From NCBI GenBank assembly GCA_029237695.1, contig CM055271.1, positions 36,204,462-36,268,461 on the forward strand: 64,000 bases of DNA. The letters run 5' to 3'. Below the pieces are notes generated by a model. It saw only the letters and a list, made by a program, of their open reading frames with translations. It ran no database searches and was not told the origin of the DNA. The translations under genes and the position numbers were made by a program. This document shows positions 29,883-40,900 of the stretch, in pieces. The DNA comes from Conchocele bisecta. Taxonomy: Eukaryota > Mollusca > Bivalvia > Lucinida > Thyasiridae. The stretch's first letter is position 1; each line of letters starts with the position of its first letter.

Positions 29883-30042
29883 AGACATACCGGGGTTCCC
29901 ATTTCGCACATACAGCATGGACTTTCCTTTTAGACATACTCATTATGACGGGTATACCAAATCAAGTGACACAATGAGGTTAGGTAAACCAAATGTCAAT
30001 GGCTTACTTTGTGCTCATCAGAGATCTGCGCTCGGAGGTGTA

Positions 30043-30260
30043 TGGTGGAGTATTGTAAAGTTCACATTGCCCGACTTAGGAAAGGTGGCGGCACAACGCC
30101 CTGCACAATATGTGGAATGGGTGTTACGAACCGGTTTTCTTTGTGCCAGGGTTGCGAATATGAGAAAGAGAAGGTGAATGACTGGCAGCTAAAACAACGG
30201 GTCATCCAGAAGGAGTTTCAGCGTCTGGCTGCCATGTATCCCTATCGAATTGCCTATTAG
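30043..30260 (+). CDS. Small zinc-ribbon-like open frame, possible exon or element fragment
   Basis: An open frame of about 72 codons starting MVEYCKVHIARLRKGG contains CTICGMGVTNRFSLCQGC, two CxxC pairs 12 residues apart as in zinc ribbons, followed by a basic or amphipathic helix (EKEKVNDWQLKQRVIQKEF). The end of the frame is repeated imperfectly just downstream, and a further stretch near 30423-30500 reads TTKDEYIDQLLAEMQAHEP in one frame. This may be an exon tail or a transposon gene remnant. No family is recognised and expression is unproven. Confidence 0.35.
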
Positions 30261-30289
30261 AGATATCTTACTATAAGGTATACCAGTTC

Positions 30290-30425
30290 ATGTGAGAAGG
30301 AGAATGTGAAGCACTGGCAGCGAAACCAATGGGCACGATAATGGGTTTCGGCGTCTGGCTGCAATATATCCCATTGAATTATTCCTATTAGATATATCTT
30401 TACAATAGGGTATACCCATACAGAT
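30290..30425 (+). repeat. Imperfect tandem duplication of the zinc-ribbon ORF tail
   Basis: Repeats the GAGAAGGAGAA...GGCGTCTGGCTGC...CCTATTAGA...TATACC order of 30160-30280 with a ~125-130 bp offset; the duplicate is broken by stops. Confidence 0.65.
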
Positions 30426-30826
30426 TGACTACAAAGGATGAATACATCGACCAGCTACTCGCTGAAATGCAGGCACACGAGCCTCTACATGACGTCGTTA
30501 ACTCATTCGCCCCTAGTGCCGAGATAAGTCGTCGGCCTTATCTACTGTTGTATCCTGCACGCCGAGCTATATCGGCGCAGTAAATTTTAATCCTGTCCCG
30601 CGCGACGAGAATTGGCGGTATTCTATCCCGCACGACGAGTTATGTCATCGCGTGTCATTGGTCCACTCCAACATAGTTTGCTTGAGACCCGTATATTCAA
30701 CCAATCAGATTTCTTCTTACATATAACTACGAGACATTGATTTCTCACATGTGAAAGTTTGAATAGTTTTGATAGAGAGGAAAGTATTGAATTTTGCAAT
30801 TGAACTTTGGTGAAAAGTGTTCTAAA

Positions 30827-32760
30827 ATGGCTAATCGGAGACTGGATCTAGCTCAAGCAGTTTCTATGATCACTGATGATGCGGATGAAGGCTCCTTGAA
30901 TGATGTTAGCATCACCAATGGTAGTGACAACGATTACAGTGATTCGGAAAGTGAAAATGAAAGCATGGCTATGGGTAGTGACGACGACGACGACCAGTCT
31001 GTTGACAATCGTGGAAATCGTAGAACAGACATTCCCAATGCACCGTCCTCTGGCCCAGATCCAGTGCTAACAATTGATATTGCCCCTGATGCCACAGCGT
31101 GGGACTTCTCTTCGACCTGTTTTTCCCTGCATTTCTCATTGAAATGTTGTGTGGCCAGACAAATATCTATGCCCGACAGAGACAGACCGACACGCCCGAT
31201 CCCAACTGGCAACCAGTGGTGGAAGAAGAAATGAAAGCTTGCCTCGGTATTCGGGTGTTTATGAGCATTCCACAGGTTAGTTGTGTTCCATTACATTTGG
31301 TGATAATTTCTTTCAGGGGACCTACACATTGGAGGAAAATATTGTTCGCTAACTCCAGAATAAACTTTTAAGTGTACGAATAATTACATGTACACGTAGT
31401 GACACAATGAATGTGTTCAGAAGAAAAATGATATTTGAAAAAAGAAACTTATTTTTTACAAATAACATAGTCCCAGATCCACGTGACCAACCTCCTTATC
31501 TGCTCTCTGCACACGGGCTACTGTAACATTGTTATTCATGAACACACAATTTGTTATGTATGCTATTACAGTATGTAATAATCTCTCGCTATTTAAAGTG
31601 TGGTATTCACTGGTGAGAAGTGCCCTAATTTTCTTTATTTACATTTCAGCTTCCACAGTCAGCCATTTACTGGTCAACAGATGCGCTATTTGGAAACCTA
31701 AGCATCCGACGCTTCATGAAACGAGACCGATTTGACAAAATCTCACAGTACCTTCACGCCAATGATAGGACAAAAATCCCGCAAGAGGTCAGCCAGGTCA
31801 CGACAAACTCCATCACATCCGGCCTGTGCTTGATGAAGTTCTCGACCGTTGCCTGCGAAACTACAACCTGCATCAGAATACCAGCGTTGATGAAGCAATG
31901 GTGAAGTTTCGTGGTAGATTGTCATTTCGCCAGTACCTTCCAGCAAAACCCACGAAATATGGAATAAAGGTGTGGATGAGAGGCGATCATACCAACGGCT
32001 ACACAAACGAGTTCCAAATCTACACCGGCAAAGATAACGGGAAACGTGAGGTTGGACTTGCCACACGTGTTGTGAAGGACATGACACAAAATATATGGGG
32101 AAAGCAGCACATAGTGAATGTTGATAACTACTTCACCAGCCCTGATTTGCTAACGACACTGCTCGACTATGGAACGTACGCACGTGACACTGTTCGAAGC
32201 AACATAAAGGGATTCCCGGCCCCTCTGTTGAAACCAAAATATGTGAAGGAACAAGGGCAGATCATCTCAGCACAAAAGGGGAAGCTGACTGCGTGTCTGT
32301 GGAAAGACAAGAAGCCTATATATTGCTTGTCATCAGCCGAAAATCCTGCAATGCTTGACAGTGTCGTGTCGAGAAAATCTAGAAATGGGGAGGTGCGCGA
32401 AGTTAGAGCCCAATCAATAATTACACAGTACAATAACAATATGAATGGCGTCGACCATGCCGACCAGCTCCGCACAGAGTAGTGTACGCACCGGACCTCG
32501 AGAAAATGGTGACAATGTATCTTCTGGTTTCTCTTTGACGTTGCCATGACCAACATGAAGAACGTGTTCATTTTTATGAAGGAGTCGGCAAATCACAAAA
32601 AAAAAAAAATCGGGACGTAATAAACCGTTGACATGCTTGAATATGGATGGCACTCTGTAAACAGCTGATTGGGGATTACGTTGAAAAGGAACGCGCAACA
32701 CTCGGCACAATTGGAAATGGATATTTCCCGAAGAAAGCTGAGAAAGCTGAGAAGAAAGGC
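30827..32760 (+). pseudogene. piggyBac-like transposase, spliced and broken
   Basis: DDE transposase of the piggyBac superfamily, which cuts and pastes at TTAA. The N-terminus is acidic and Ser/Asp-rich (DSESENESMAMGSDDDDD), followed by the domain with NIYARQ and the YWSTDALFGNLSIRRFM block. The catalytic aspartates are seen in SVDEAMVKF, NVDNYF and GVDHADQ. A 374-bp GT-AG intron (31276-31649) joins in phase 0. Lesions: a frameshift near 31110, another near 31790, a stop just after the third aspartate (32480), then further shifted C-terminal pieces (FWFLFDVAMTN, CKQLIGDY). TTAA at 30498 may mark the 5' end. The 3' end is missing where Polinton A begins. Confidence 0.88.
31276..31649 (+). other. 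Intron inside the piggyBac transposase
   Basis: CCACAG|GTTAGT at the left and TTTACATTTCAG|CTTCCACAG at the right. Removing it restores the uninterrupted order FMSIPQ then LPQSAIYWSTD at a position where piggyBac proteins are normally continuous. Confidence 0.75.
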
Positions 32761-32829
32761 CGCTTCAGGCATCATGGATGAGCCCATCCCGGGAGTGGTG
32801 AAGAGGCCATTGCTTAAGCAAGATGGATA

Positions 32830-33552
32830 GCAAGAAGGCAGTGCGGCAGCCGCTTTTTCGGCTAATTTAACCAGGAGGCTGGCGAGTGCTTTTAGCTGCT
32901 TTTTTACCCACTCATTGGCTCCGCCGGCTGGCGTGGGTGCTGATGCTGGCGCAGCCGCCGCACCACCGCCGCCTCCCGTGATAGCAAGAACTATGGTCGA
33001 TATGGTTATGCCGAGTGCTGTGATGATGTTTATTATTGTGACGCTCTGCTCTCCGAACAGAGTGGGAAAACTCTCACCATGTGTCGTGTCCTCATGCAGG
33101 ACCTTTGAGATTGTTTCGCGGATCCAATTTATTTGGGTACGGAGTGCCTCATGGGGTAGCCGAGGCAGCCTCGAAGCGAGCTTGTCTTTCATCCCGCAAC
33201 GATCGCAGGCGTTCAGTGATCCGCCGCTTGTCTTCGTCATCATGGGCTTCTTCCAGTTTTCTTTTTTCTAGTGCGATATGCTCTTCCAGCGCCGAGACAT
33301 TGGCGAGGTTGTTTGTTAGCTCGCCCCTGACTGTTTGTATAGTCCCCGGAGTTCGCGAAGGTTTAACGGTAGGCCATCCATCGTGCTGAGTATTCTGTCT
33401 ATCCCATTTTCATTGAGCGCATTAATAGCATCGGTGGCTACGCGCGGGACCTCGCTGAGCTCGACTGCTTCTATTTCGTCGTTAGCACCGTCTAGCTCAG
33501 TGTCGGCCACCCGCAGGGTCTCTACAGCACGGGCTGGCCAATTTTTTACCAC
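32830..33552 (-). pseudogene. Polinton A coiled-coil/transmembrane protein
   Basis: Homologous to the frame at 63608-64000 in copy B (shared VELSEVPRVATDAINALNEN against VELNELPQVATDAINTMETT). After a charged coiled coil (LRSLRDE near 33200) come NWIRETISKVLHED, a hydrophobic IINIITALGITISTIVLAI segment, an Ala/Pro/Gly-rich linker and an amphipathic KKQLKALASLLVKLAEKAAA helix. Frameshifts near 33330 and 33200 break it, and the C-terminus runs into foreign sequence. Likely a virion-associated membrane protein, but its function is unknown. Confidence 0.65.
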
Positions 33553-33639
33553 CTGGCTGCTTCCATTCTACGAATCCGAGTTCGTCCCTTGATTTGGCCA
33601 TCGCAAAGGCTTCCAGCAGGCAATGGTACTCAGTGCTAG

Positions 33640-34557
33640 GGGTTTCCCGGTTGTCGACATCGACGACAGCGACGTCTACCATTGCTACCAAGACATGTGG
33701 AAGACGGCGCAAGAGCGCGAAAACGCGGCCTATCGGGGTATTGATAGCCGTAATCGGAACCTAACCAGGCTTAGAATCTGGGCTGGCGACAAGGCACATA
33801 ACGGCAACCGCTTCTACATCCCACTCGACTTTGAGCTGCTTGAGAGCCACATGCCATACTATCAGAGCGCTTTGGCAGACCGCCTCGAATACTACGGCCG
33901 GGTCCTCATAGCCACTGACATGGCATCGACGTATTCGATCGACAATGTTTCACTGGAGTACGACATGGTTACGATGCATGGCCTCGCGCGATTGATTAGA
34001 GCTCAGTGCGCAGGGCGCGTTGCCATACTTTATGTGTTCTTCGCCATCGCAAGATGACGAAAGACAAAAGCGACACATTGTGGAATATTAACATGAACGT
34101 CCCCATCCGCTCGATGAAAGACATACTGATGCTACCCGGATCGCGCTCGGGGCTAGAAAAAACGACAAATTGTATAACCCCAAAATCACCAAGGTCGAGG
34201 TGACAATTGAGGGAGTCCCCAATCAGATCTACAGCCAGGGCCTTTGCATACACCAGCAGTGGGATGAAGCCAAAAAGCAGTTTGCTGCCGGCTCTAAGCG
34301 CGCCCAAGAGGTTGCCGCAGTGGGTAAAGACCTGCAGCTCTCGGGCGTCTCTCTTGCAGAGTTCCTGACTTCTAAGTACGCGCTATGGCTAGACATAAGA
34401 ACCGACGACGTCGACCAACTGCACGGTAGTGGACGTCGAGTGGAGAACCCGAGCGAAGGTTTTGACGATCCAGATAGCAAAAGAGGCAGACGGCAACGGC
34501 GCATTGAACGTGTACCTGCATATCGAAGATGGCCGATTCGTCTTAGCACTCTACTAA
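33640..34557 (+). pseudogene. Polinton A major capsid protein, 5'-deleted
   Basis: Matches the copy B capsid gene from DDSDVYHCYQD onward through NRFYIPLDFELLESHMPYYQ, YSIDNVSLEYDMVTM and a C-terminal SLAEFLTSKYALWLDIRTDD. These are Polinton double-jelly-roll capsid segments. The first ~90 residues are absent: sequence just upstream belongs to the tail of the divergent neighbour. Frameshifts near 33985, 34150 and 34450 split the remainder. Confidence 0.78.
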
Positions 34558-34574
34558 AATTAAAAATCCTCTGA

Positions 34575-35193
34575 ATTTTACTAAGGATGCCCATTCCGCC
34601 ATAATATGCGTGCAGACTGGATGCGGAAAACCCGTTTTCGTTCTGGACTAGCTCGAGGGCCCCTATCGCGATGCCTTTCGACACATTGTGATCCTGTGTC
34701 CCACTGTGCGACACAACAAGAGCAACGACCGTGTATATGAGCTGACCCTGAGGTCTACGTCGTTGACCCCGGTGAGCGCCTCCACGATTGTCTGCGGGGC
34801 TTCTACCGACTCTTTCAGGGTGAGCCCACCCTGTACATGATTGACGACTGCTCTGCAAAGGCGGCGATGACCAAAAAGAAAGACATACTCTCCGAGCTCG
34901 CATTTTCGGGCCGGCATGCGGAGCAAAGCGTATGGATATCCACTCAGAAGTACAACACCGTCCTCAAGGATCTGCGGGAGCAAACGAAATGGGTCGCCCC
35001 CTTTCACTGCAAGGACCGAGACTTCGTCGATGACTGCCTTAGAGAGAACGACGTTATCACAACGCGTGAGGAGCGGCTGGAGGTTCGGCAGATTCTTTCA
35101 CAAACCAAGCACGCTAAGCTTCTATTAAAGACTGATCAACCAACTGCTTACACAATGCTAAGCGCAGCTCAGCTTGTGATAAACACTACTTAG
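34575..35193 (+). pseudogene. Polinton A packaging ATPase (FtsK/A32-like)
   Basis: A P-loop ATPase that would drive genome packaging. Walker A reads VQTGCGKPVFV, with Pro replacing the Thr/Ser after the invariant Lys (copy B has TGCGKT). A stop and frameshift follow. Walker B is in MIDDCSAKAAMTKK, and downstream come SELAFSGRH, SVWISTQKYN and LFHCKDRD-like blocks. No intact start. Confidence 0.78.
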
Positions 35194-35245
35194 CTTGTGA
35201 TAAGCACTGCTTAGATTGTGATAAACACCGCTTAGCTCTTCAGCT
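35156..35245 (+). repeat. Short tandem repeat between ATPase and membrane gene, copy A
   Basis: About three and a half ~23-bp units of the form TTGTGATAARCACTRCTTAG. Copy B has a different GTTAAGCATT-type repeat at the same place. Confidence 0.75.
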
Positions 35246-35260
35246 GTGGCGGCTAAACAA

Positions 35261-35790
35261 ATGTGGGAATCAATTTGTTGCTCTGCTGCAAGCTTCGCTG
35301 CGAGCATAACAGTGATCATAATTTTCGGGTGGTGCGCTTGGCAATTTGTTAGACTTATGAGGCGAGTCAGAATAGCACTGCTTAAGATCAAACAATCTTC
35401 GATTGGCACAATGAACTGCGACGAACTTATCGACAGACTGCTGGAAGATGCTGTTCCAACAGCAGTCGCACCGAGAGCTAGAACAACTACGACAATCGCG
35501 CCGACAGCTGAAACCGCGAGTTCCTCAGGAACTGCAGTAGGAACCGCAACGGCAGAAACTGCGACTTCGCAGCGGCGCCAACGGCTCGGTAGGCAGGCAG
35601 AGGAGTATCTGGGGCGACGTCTCATGGCCGGCCAGGTTGATAACATGCCAGACACAGAGATTGAGAAATGGCATGCCATATACGAATGACGGCTGGGCGC
35701 GGCGATGACGAAAACCCTAGGGGCGGCAGCCATAGCCATTCAGCTATATGCAGCAGCGGCGAGTACGTTTCTGCCGATCCAGAATCAACT
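35261..35790 (+). pseudogene. Polinton A single-TM protein with in-frame stop
   Basis: An N-terminal membrane helix (CCSAASFAASITVIIIFGWCA) is followed by a Thr/Ala-rich linker and an EEYLGRRLMAGQ segment. A TGA at 35687-35689 falls where copy B reads YESRLGAEITKTLG; the downstream ITKTLG-like region resumes in frame, so this is a nonsense change. The start at ATG 35261 aligns with the copy B start. No family is recognised. Confidence 0.65.
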
Positions 35791-35890
35791 GACTGCAGCA
35801 GCTGCTGGAGCTCCCGCTCAGATGCTTCCGAAGCGAGTTCCCCGTGTGCTCCATTTAAACACAGCTCGTGACCCTTTTCATATGCAGTAA
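35791..35890 (+). pseudogene. Remnant of Polinton A TM/basic protein tail
   Basis: Ends LNTARDPFHMQ, matching the copy B ending LNIDRDPFYMQ (59792). Most of the gene upstream is missing, apparently by deletion that fused it to the previous frame. Confidence 0.6.
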
Positions 35891-35939
35891 ATAGTGAAAC
35901 AAATTGTGAAACAATTATTTGCAAAGCAAATTGAAAACG

Positions 35940-36167
35940 ATGGCCGAATACGATGGAAAAATGTTAGTGAACTCTGTTTGTCACGCCGTGGTGATATCGA
36001 GCCTCATTATCGGATTTGCTGGACTATCAAAGATGGCCTTCGGGGGGCCCGCCCCCAAATTTGACATGTCGGCGAGAGAAGTAGGTCTCGTGACCTTAGA
36101 CGTAGCGGTCGCTGTTGGGACCCGGAATTATTTAGTTAAAGTCGGAATTCTACCGCCTAATATATGA
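35940..36167 (+). CDS. Small two-TM Polinton protein, copy A, open
   Basis: 75 codons, MAEYDGKMLVNSVCHAVVIS onward, collinear over its length with the 77-codon copy B frame at 59553-59786. It has two hydrophobic segments separated by a short GGPAPKFDMSAREVG loop. It is one of the few frames open in both copies. It probably acts in the virion or membrane; the exact role is unknown. Confidence 0.7.
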   Translation: MAEYDGKMLVNSVCHAVVISSLIIGFAGLSKMAFGGPAPKFDMSAREVGLVTLDVAVAVGTRNYLVKVGILPPNI

Positions 36168-36266
36168 GTAACTCATTAGAGAAGCTAACGAACTTTACTT
36201 CGTAAAATAGCACAGCTTAATAACTTGCTTAATTGACAAAGTTAACCTAATTAACGTAAATTAGTA

Positions 36267-36682
36267 ATGGCTTCGATCTCAATGCTCGTAGGTGGTGCGG
36301 TGGTGAACGCATTGACATTCAGCGGCAGCAACTTTCTATTCTCGAATCTGCGAAGCTCGGACGGGACGTATGAGGAGCGCAAGCGCCATGATTTTAGCTG
36401 TAGAACAACTCCAGAGCGCACACACAGCATGGTCCTGAAAACGAACCGCCCGTCTGGACTGGATCAACGAGGATCTTCGCCGCGAGAATCACGCCGTACA
36501 AACTTTCCGGAGCGTTGACACTGCCATCCGCGCGTACGCGCGGGCATATCCATAGAAAAACAACAATCTCGCACCGCTGGATCCTGAGCCCCAGCTTACA
36601 AACTTATACGTGTCTTCAGATGCCCAAAAAGAACACGAGAGCGACAGGCCTCGTCAGCTACTATATTGCGAATCATTAAATT
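36267..36682 (+). pseudogene. Polinton A membrane-anchored protein, frameshifted
   Basis: Starts MASISMLVGGAVVNALTFSG like the intact copy B gene (59121-59552). It shifts frame near 36395, and the remainder matches in another frame with extra stops up to a degraded C-terminal TM region (GLVSYYIA). Confidence 0.7.
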
Positions 36683-36700
36683 ATTCGCCATGCAATAACG

Positions 36701-36996
36701 ATGTTAGTTGACGATAATTATTTCGCTCTGCTTGAAGTAGGCCACTCGGCCTTTACATACCGTTTAGCTGGCACTAAGGCTCTGATTCGTTTGGCCCACG
36801 ATTCTTTCGAGACTTGGCGTGAGGACGAAACGCGGCCGCCCTTTTCGCAAAGCGGATGGTGACGGAGCCACACAAGCAGCGCGTGCCTGCTTGTATAGTA
36901 TCGACGACGCAGTTACCGGACGATCTGGCAAAGACATGTTGGAGACTGTTCGATCTGCTTGAATATCTTGCAGACAATGGACACGCGCAAGCTTAA
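36701..36996 (+). pseudogene. Conserved small ORF overlapping integrase start, copy A
   Basis: Begins MLVDDNYFALLEVGHSAF, continues IRLAHDSFETWREDE and, after frameshifts near 36825 and 36860, LPDDLAKTCWRLFDLLEYLA ending across the integrase ATG. The same gene and overlap exist in copy B. Function unknown. Confidence 0.65.
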
Positions 36997-37955
36997 CGTT
37001 CGCCTAGCGCACACGCGTAGCTAGCTATACTATAGCCCCCGCGGCTACTGGAAGGAACCTCGCCGCAGCAGCCAAGGTCGCTGAAAACGCTACCAAGGAA
37101 TGGCTCAAGAACCAGGCCATCTGGCAGATCTATTTACCCGCGGCACGCAGTATTCCACGCCCGAAATTCGACGCGACTGTGCCGAACGAATTCCATCAAG
37201 CCGACCTCCTGTTTCTCCCTCACGATCGCGTCGGTCGCAAGACGTACAAATATGCCCTGACAGTCGTTGACGTAGCGAGTCGCTATAAGGAGGCTGAGCC
37301 ACTGACCACGAAGGAGGCCAAGGAGGTAGCCGAAGCTCTTTCCCGCATATACAAGAGGAGCCGTCTCAAATGACCGAATCTTCTCCAAGTCGATCCTGGT
37401 CGTGAGTTCATGAGCGCAGTCTCTCAGCTGTTGGAGAAACGCGACGTTTCTGTCAGACGCGGCCGCGTCGATGTCCACCGGGACCAAGGGATTGTGGAGC
37501 GGTTAAATCGGGCCCTGGCTGAGCGGCTGGCACAGCGAGACCCAGATGCGATGTAGCGGCGATCATCAACTGAGTGGGTGACCAGGCTGTCCGCCGTGGT
37601 CTCTGCACTGAACGGCGAGGTGACCAGATTGGTCGATAAAAAACCCGTGGATGCCATCGAGGCGTAAACGGTATCGCATAAGCCCTCTGCCGTCAGGCGC
37701 GGCGACCCGTTGGTTTAGCGGAGCAAAAACTTCCCTCGGGTGTTGGCGTCCGGTACCTCTACCAGCCCGGGGAGCTGGAGGGTGGCCGCCGCCGCGCGAC
37801 TGATCCAGTGTGGTCTCTCAATGTATATCATCTTAATCGATATATTACCAAACTCGATGAGCCCGTGCTCTACTAACTTGACAGTGGTCCATCGCGCGGG
37901 TTTGTCCGCGAATAACTTCTTGTGATGTCTTCTGATACCCAGCTGCCACCGGGCT
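36976..37955 (+). pseudogene. Polinton A integrase
   Basis: DDE-type integrase related to retroviral integrases. Starts MDTRKLNVRL. The recognisable core includes FHQADLLFLPHDRVGRKTYK, VVDVASRYKEAEPL, a VDPGREFM equivalent and DQGIVERLNRAL. Stops and frameshifts occur at 37018, about 37070, 37371, 37555 and later. Convergent with PolB, whose end is at about 37965. Confidence 0.8.
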
Positions 37956-37964
37956 AAACAAATT

Positions 37965-40900
37965 CCAATGACTGTGTGGATCCCGTCGGCGAGGACCCGC
38001 CTCTTATCGTAGTAGGCGGAGAGTCCGAACTTCCGCTGCGAGTACGTGCGCATCGCCCTTTTCACAGTCTGAACCCTCGGTTCTCAGCCCGATCGAGACC
38101 TACCTCGAGGGCCGCCACGTAGCGTCCCCAAGTCAGATCGTTGGTCCGCTTCGACTTCCCTTCGCGGAGTGCTTGGCTGTTTCCCGTCCGACGTAGTGGC
38201 ACTTGCTGCACAGGGCGATGGCGCGATCGCCTCGAAACTCTAGCTTGAACAGGGCCGGAGTCCGATTGCTCCACTGGTCACAAGCTAATCAATCGTCATG
38301 CTAGTTCCAAAACGCCTCGAGTCGATCGGGTCTAACCACGTTCTCCAGCTCCGTCGCCGACAGCGCGAAGTACATGCTGTCCGTATCCATCTGAATGAGT
38401 TCAAGTCTTTGCGATCGACGAAACTATCCAAGAAGTCGTAGTAGAACTCTAACATACGAAGCTTGGCAAGTTGATACACGGCGATTCCACACTGAAACTG
38501 TATATTAATAACTACTCGTGGTTTTCGACTCGAGATTTCGTACGCGCTTCCTATCTCTTCGAGATCGTGAAACCAAGCCGATCGCAGAGCTTTGTTGACA
38601 GTCTTCTCGTCTTTCGTGTAAGTGGTGTTGAGATGTATCTCGGCAGACTCTATTATTTTTCCACAACACGCGTTTCCAAAAAGTTTGAATATTTCGGCCA
38701 ACACCGCTTTAGACTTGTCAACATCGCCAGTCCGTCGAGCAGCCGTGACCTCTTCAACGAACCATTAAAACGGTTTACCGGCTTTGTAATCGATAACTCG
38801 ATGAACAGCCGTGATCACTAATCCGTGACGTAGATACCATTTCAGTAAAGGGGCGTATATGAGAATCTGCTTTGCCAACAGCGCACCGACCAACTTCTGC
38901 TGGCCTTACGTGCGAGTTCTGCTTGTGTTGGCAAGGTAGTCCAGCATGTAATCCGGGACGGCCCCGCGTGGCACTTCTTGCTTTACAAACAAAGGAGCCA
39001 TTTCTTCGAAAATGGGCCATACATTTTGTGGCACCTCGATATCCACTTCGGCAAATCCGAACCATTCTCCACGCCTGACTTGTAGTTCAAACTCTTTGAT
39101 AACCTCTTGACTCTCTGGTTCCTCGTTACGCCATATCTTATCGTAGGCAAGAACCGACTCACAGAGATTTTCCCCTGTTCTGATATTCGATCGACCAGCC
39201 TCGGCATATCTAGCAAATACTATGGAAGGTCCACCAACTAGCGCATCTCGCATCATCTCGTAAGTCTCCTTCTTTGGTGCGTATATAATGTTTTCACGAG
39301 TCCCTCTTAAAATATATTGGATGGCCACACCGGGCAGTGATACGGCGTCCTTTAGGATGTCCACACCTCTACCTTTGTAAAACTCATTGTCATCCTTGTC
39401 CGAGCCTCGAGGAACTGTCCCACATCAAGATCGTTATAACACCTCAACCAGTCCTAAAACTTTGTCATCTTTTTGTCTTTGAATATTTGCTTACATTCTT
39501 TCCACTCTGATAGCGTGAGTAGGTAACCATCTTTGAGCTTAGATGTGTAATCTGGTAATCCTGGATAGTCTAGCTTGTCAGCGTTGTCGAACCACTCGCA
39601 TGGGAAATGAGACTTACTCATCTAACTGTCGTAGGCTTTGGCCCATTTCTCGTAGCTGGTTCCCGGTCCAAGATAGTGTATGACATCTAGAAATCTGAAT
39701 TTTGTCGTGAACAAGAACATCGTTGTACTCTGTCGCTTTCCGCTCATTACCTTAGTGTCCGTCTCTGCTAGCTTCTCGACAAAGTACTTTTTGATGATAT
39801 TCAGATCGTATCGGCTACAGTTGAAACCAACCAACGTTGGTCCGTCCACCCGTTGATGATCTTCTGCTGACGATCCGGTAACATTTCCAAATCATCGGGC
39901 GAATACTCGGCTCGAACTATTTTTCTTATGACAGATGCCCTCCTCTTGAGCTCCGCCACAAACTTCTCAACCAACACCTCTGCATCTTGTTCACAGACGT
40001 GAGATATTTCACAGGTAGTGTCACCTTTCGACACAGAAATCGGCACGTGCTCGGCTTCGAAGGTTACATCTGGGGTCGGATACGTAGCATTGGACTTGTC
40101 CAAATATGCCTCAAAGTCGTACACGATCTGATGAGGGTAGGGTGTCACTACTTTCTTCTTTTCATTCGGTTTAAGACTTGAATCAATCTGCTTCCACCCG
40201 CAATCCCACATAATTTCCAACTCGCAGCCAGCATCTCTGATCTTTGAGTTTTGACTCTTGGTCTTTGCGCAGATCACGGAAGCATCATTTTTCTTGCAGT
40301 TCCCCGGGCAACCGAGCCAGTGACAGCCATGAAACTGGTAGACCCTCTCGGACTCGTGACAGTAGCAGTCGACTGGATTTTGTGCTATCCACCTCTCACC
40401 TCCGTGTCCACAGTTGGCGTGATGAATATGCTCACCTCGCTTGTTAGCCACGAACTCGAGCCAGAGAATAGACATCTCGCTAGTTCACCCGCGAGGGTAG
40501 AAGGCCTTCTCGTACGCCGATTTTGGTTTCAATATCTTTTTACCCGGACATATCACGTTGGTGATCCCCCTTTCACAGGTGTTTGCGTGTCTGTGGAAAT
40601 GACACGACTTTGTAAAACGCTGTTGACACGCTGCACACGCGTACTCGTTTGTCAGCTTGGCTAGGTTAGTGATCAGGAACGCGTGACCCTCATACATTCC
40701 TATGGTCATGGTCTTAGTACCAATATCGTAGTGTGCTGGGACGTTTCTCAGACTCCAGACTCCATCCTCTGTCGGTTCATCCCAAGCTTGAATTTCTCTT
40801 CGACCTTGTCGAGCGAATCGATTGACACACCTCCATCCCCTGGCCCGGAATCGTGTCCGAAAATCGAGCAGACAGTGTTCGTGCCTCTGCACAACATCGA

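Noticed and set aside
32593..32830. C-terminal extension of the Polinton A membrane protein
   Set aside because: This part of the frame is antisense to the piggyBac C-terminal remnants, so it is chimeric run-on sequence.
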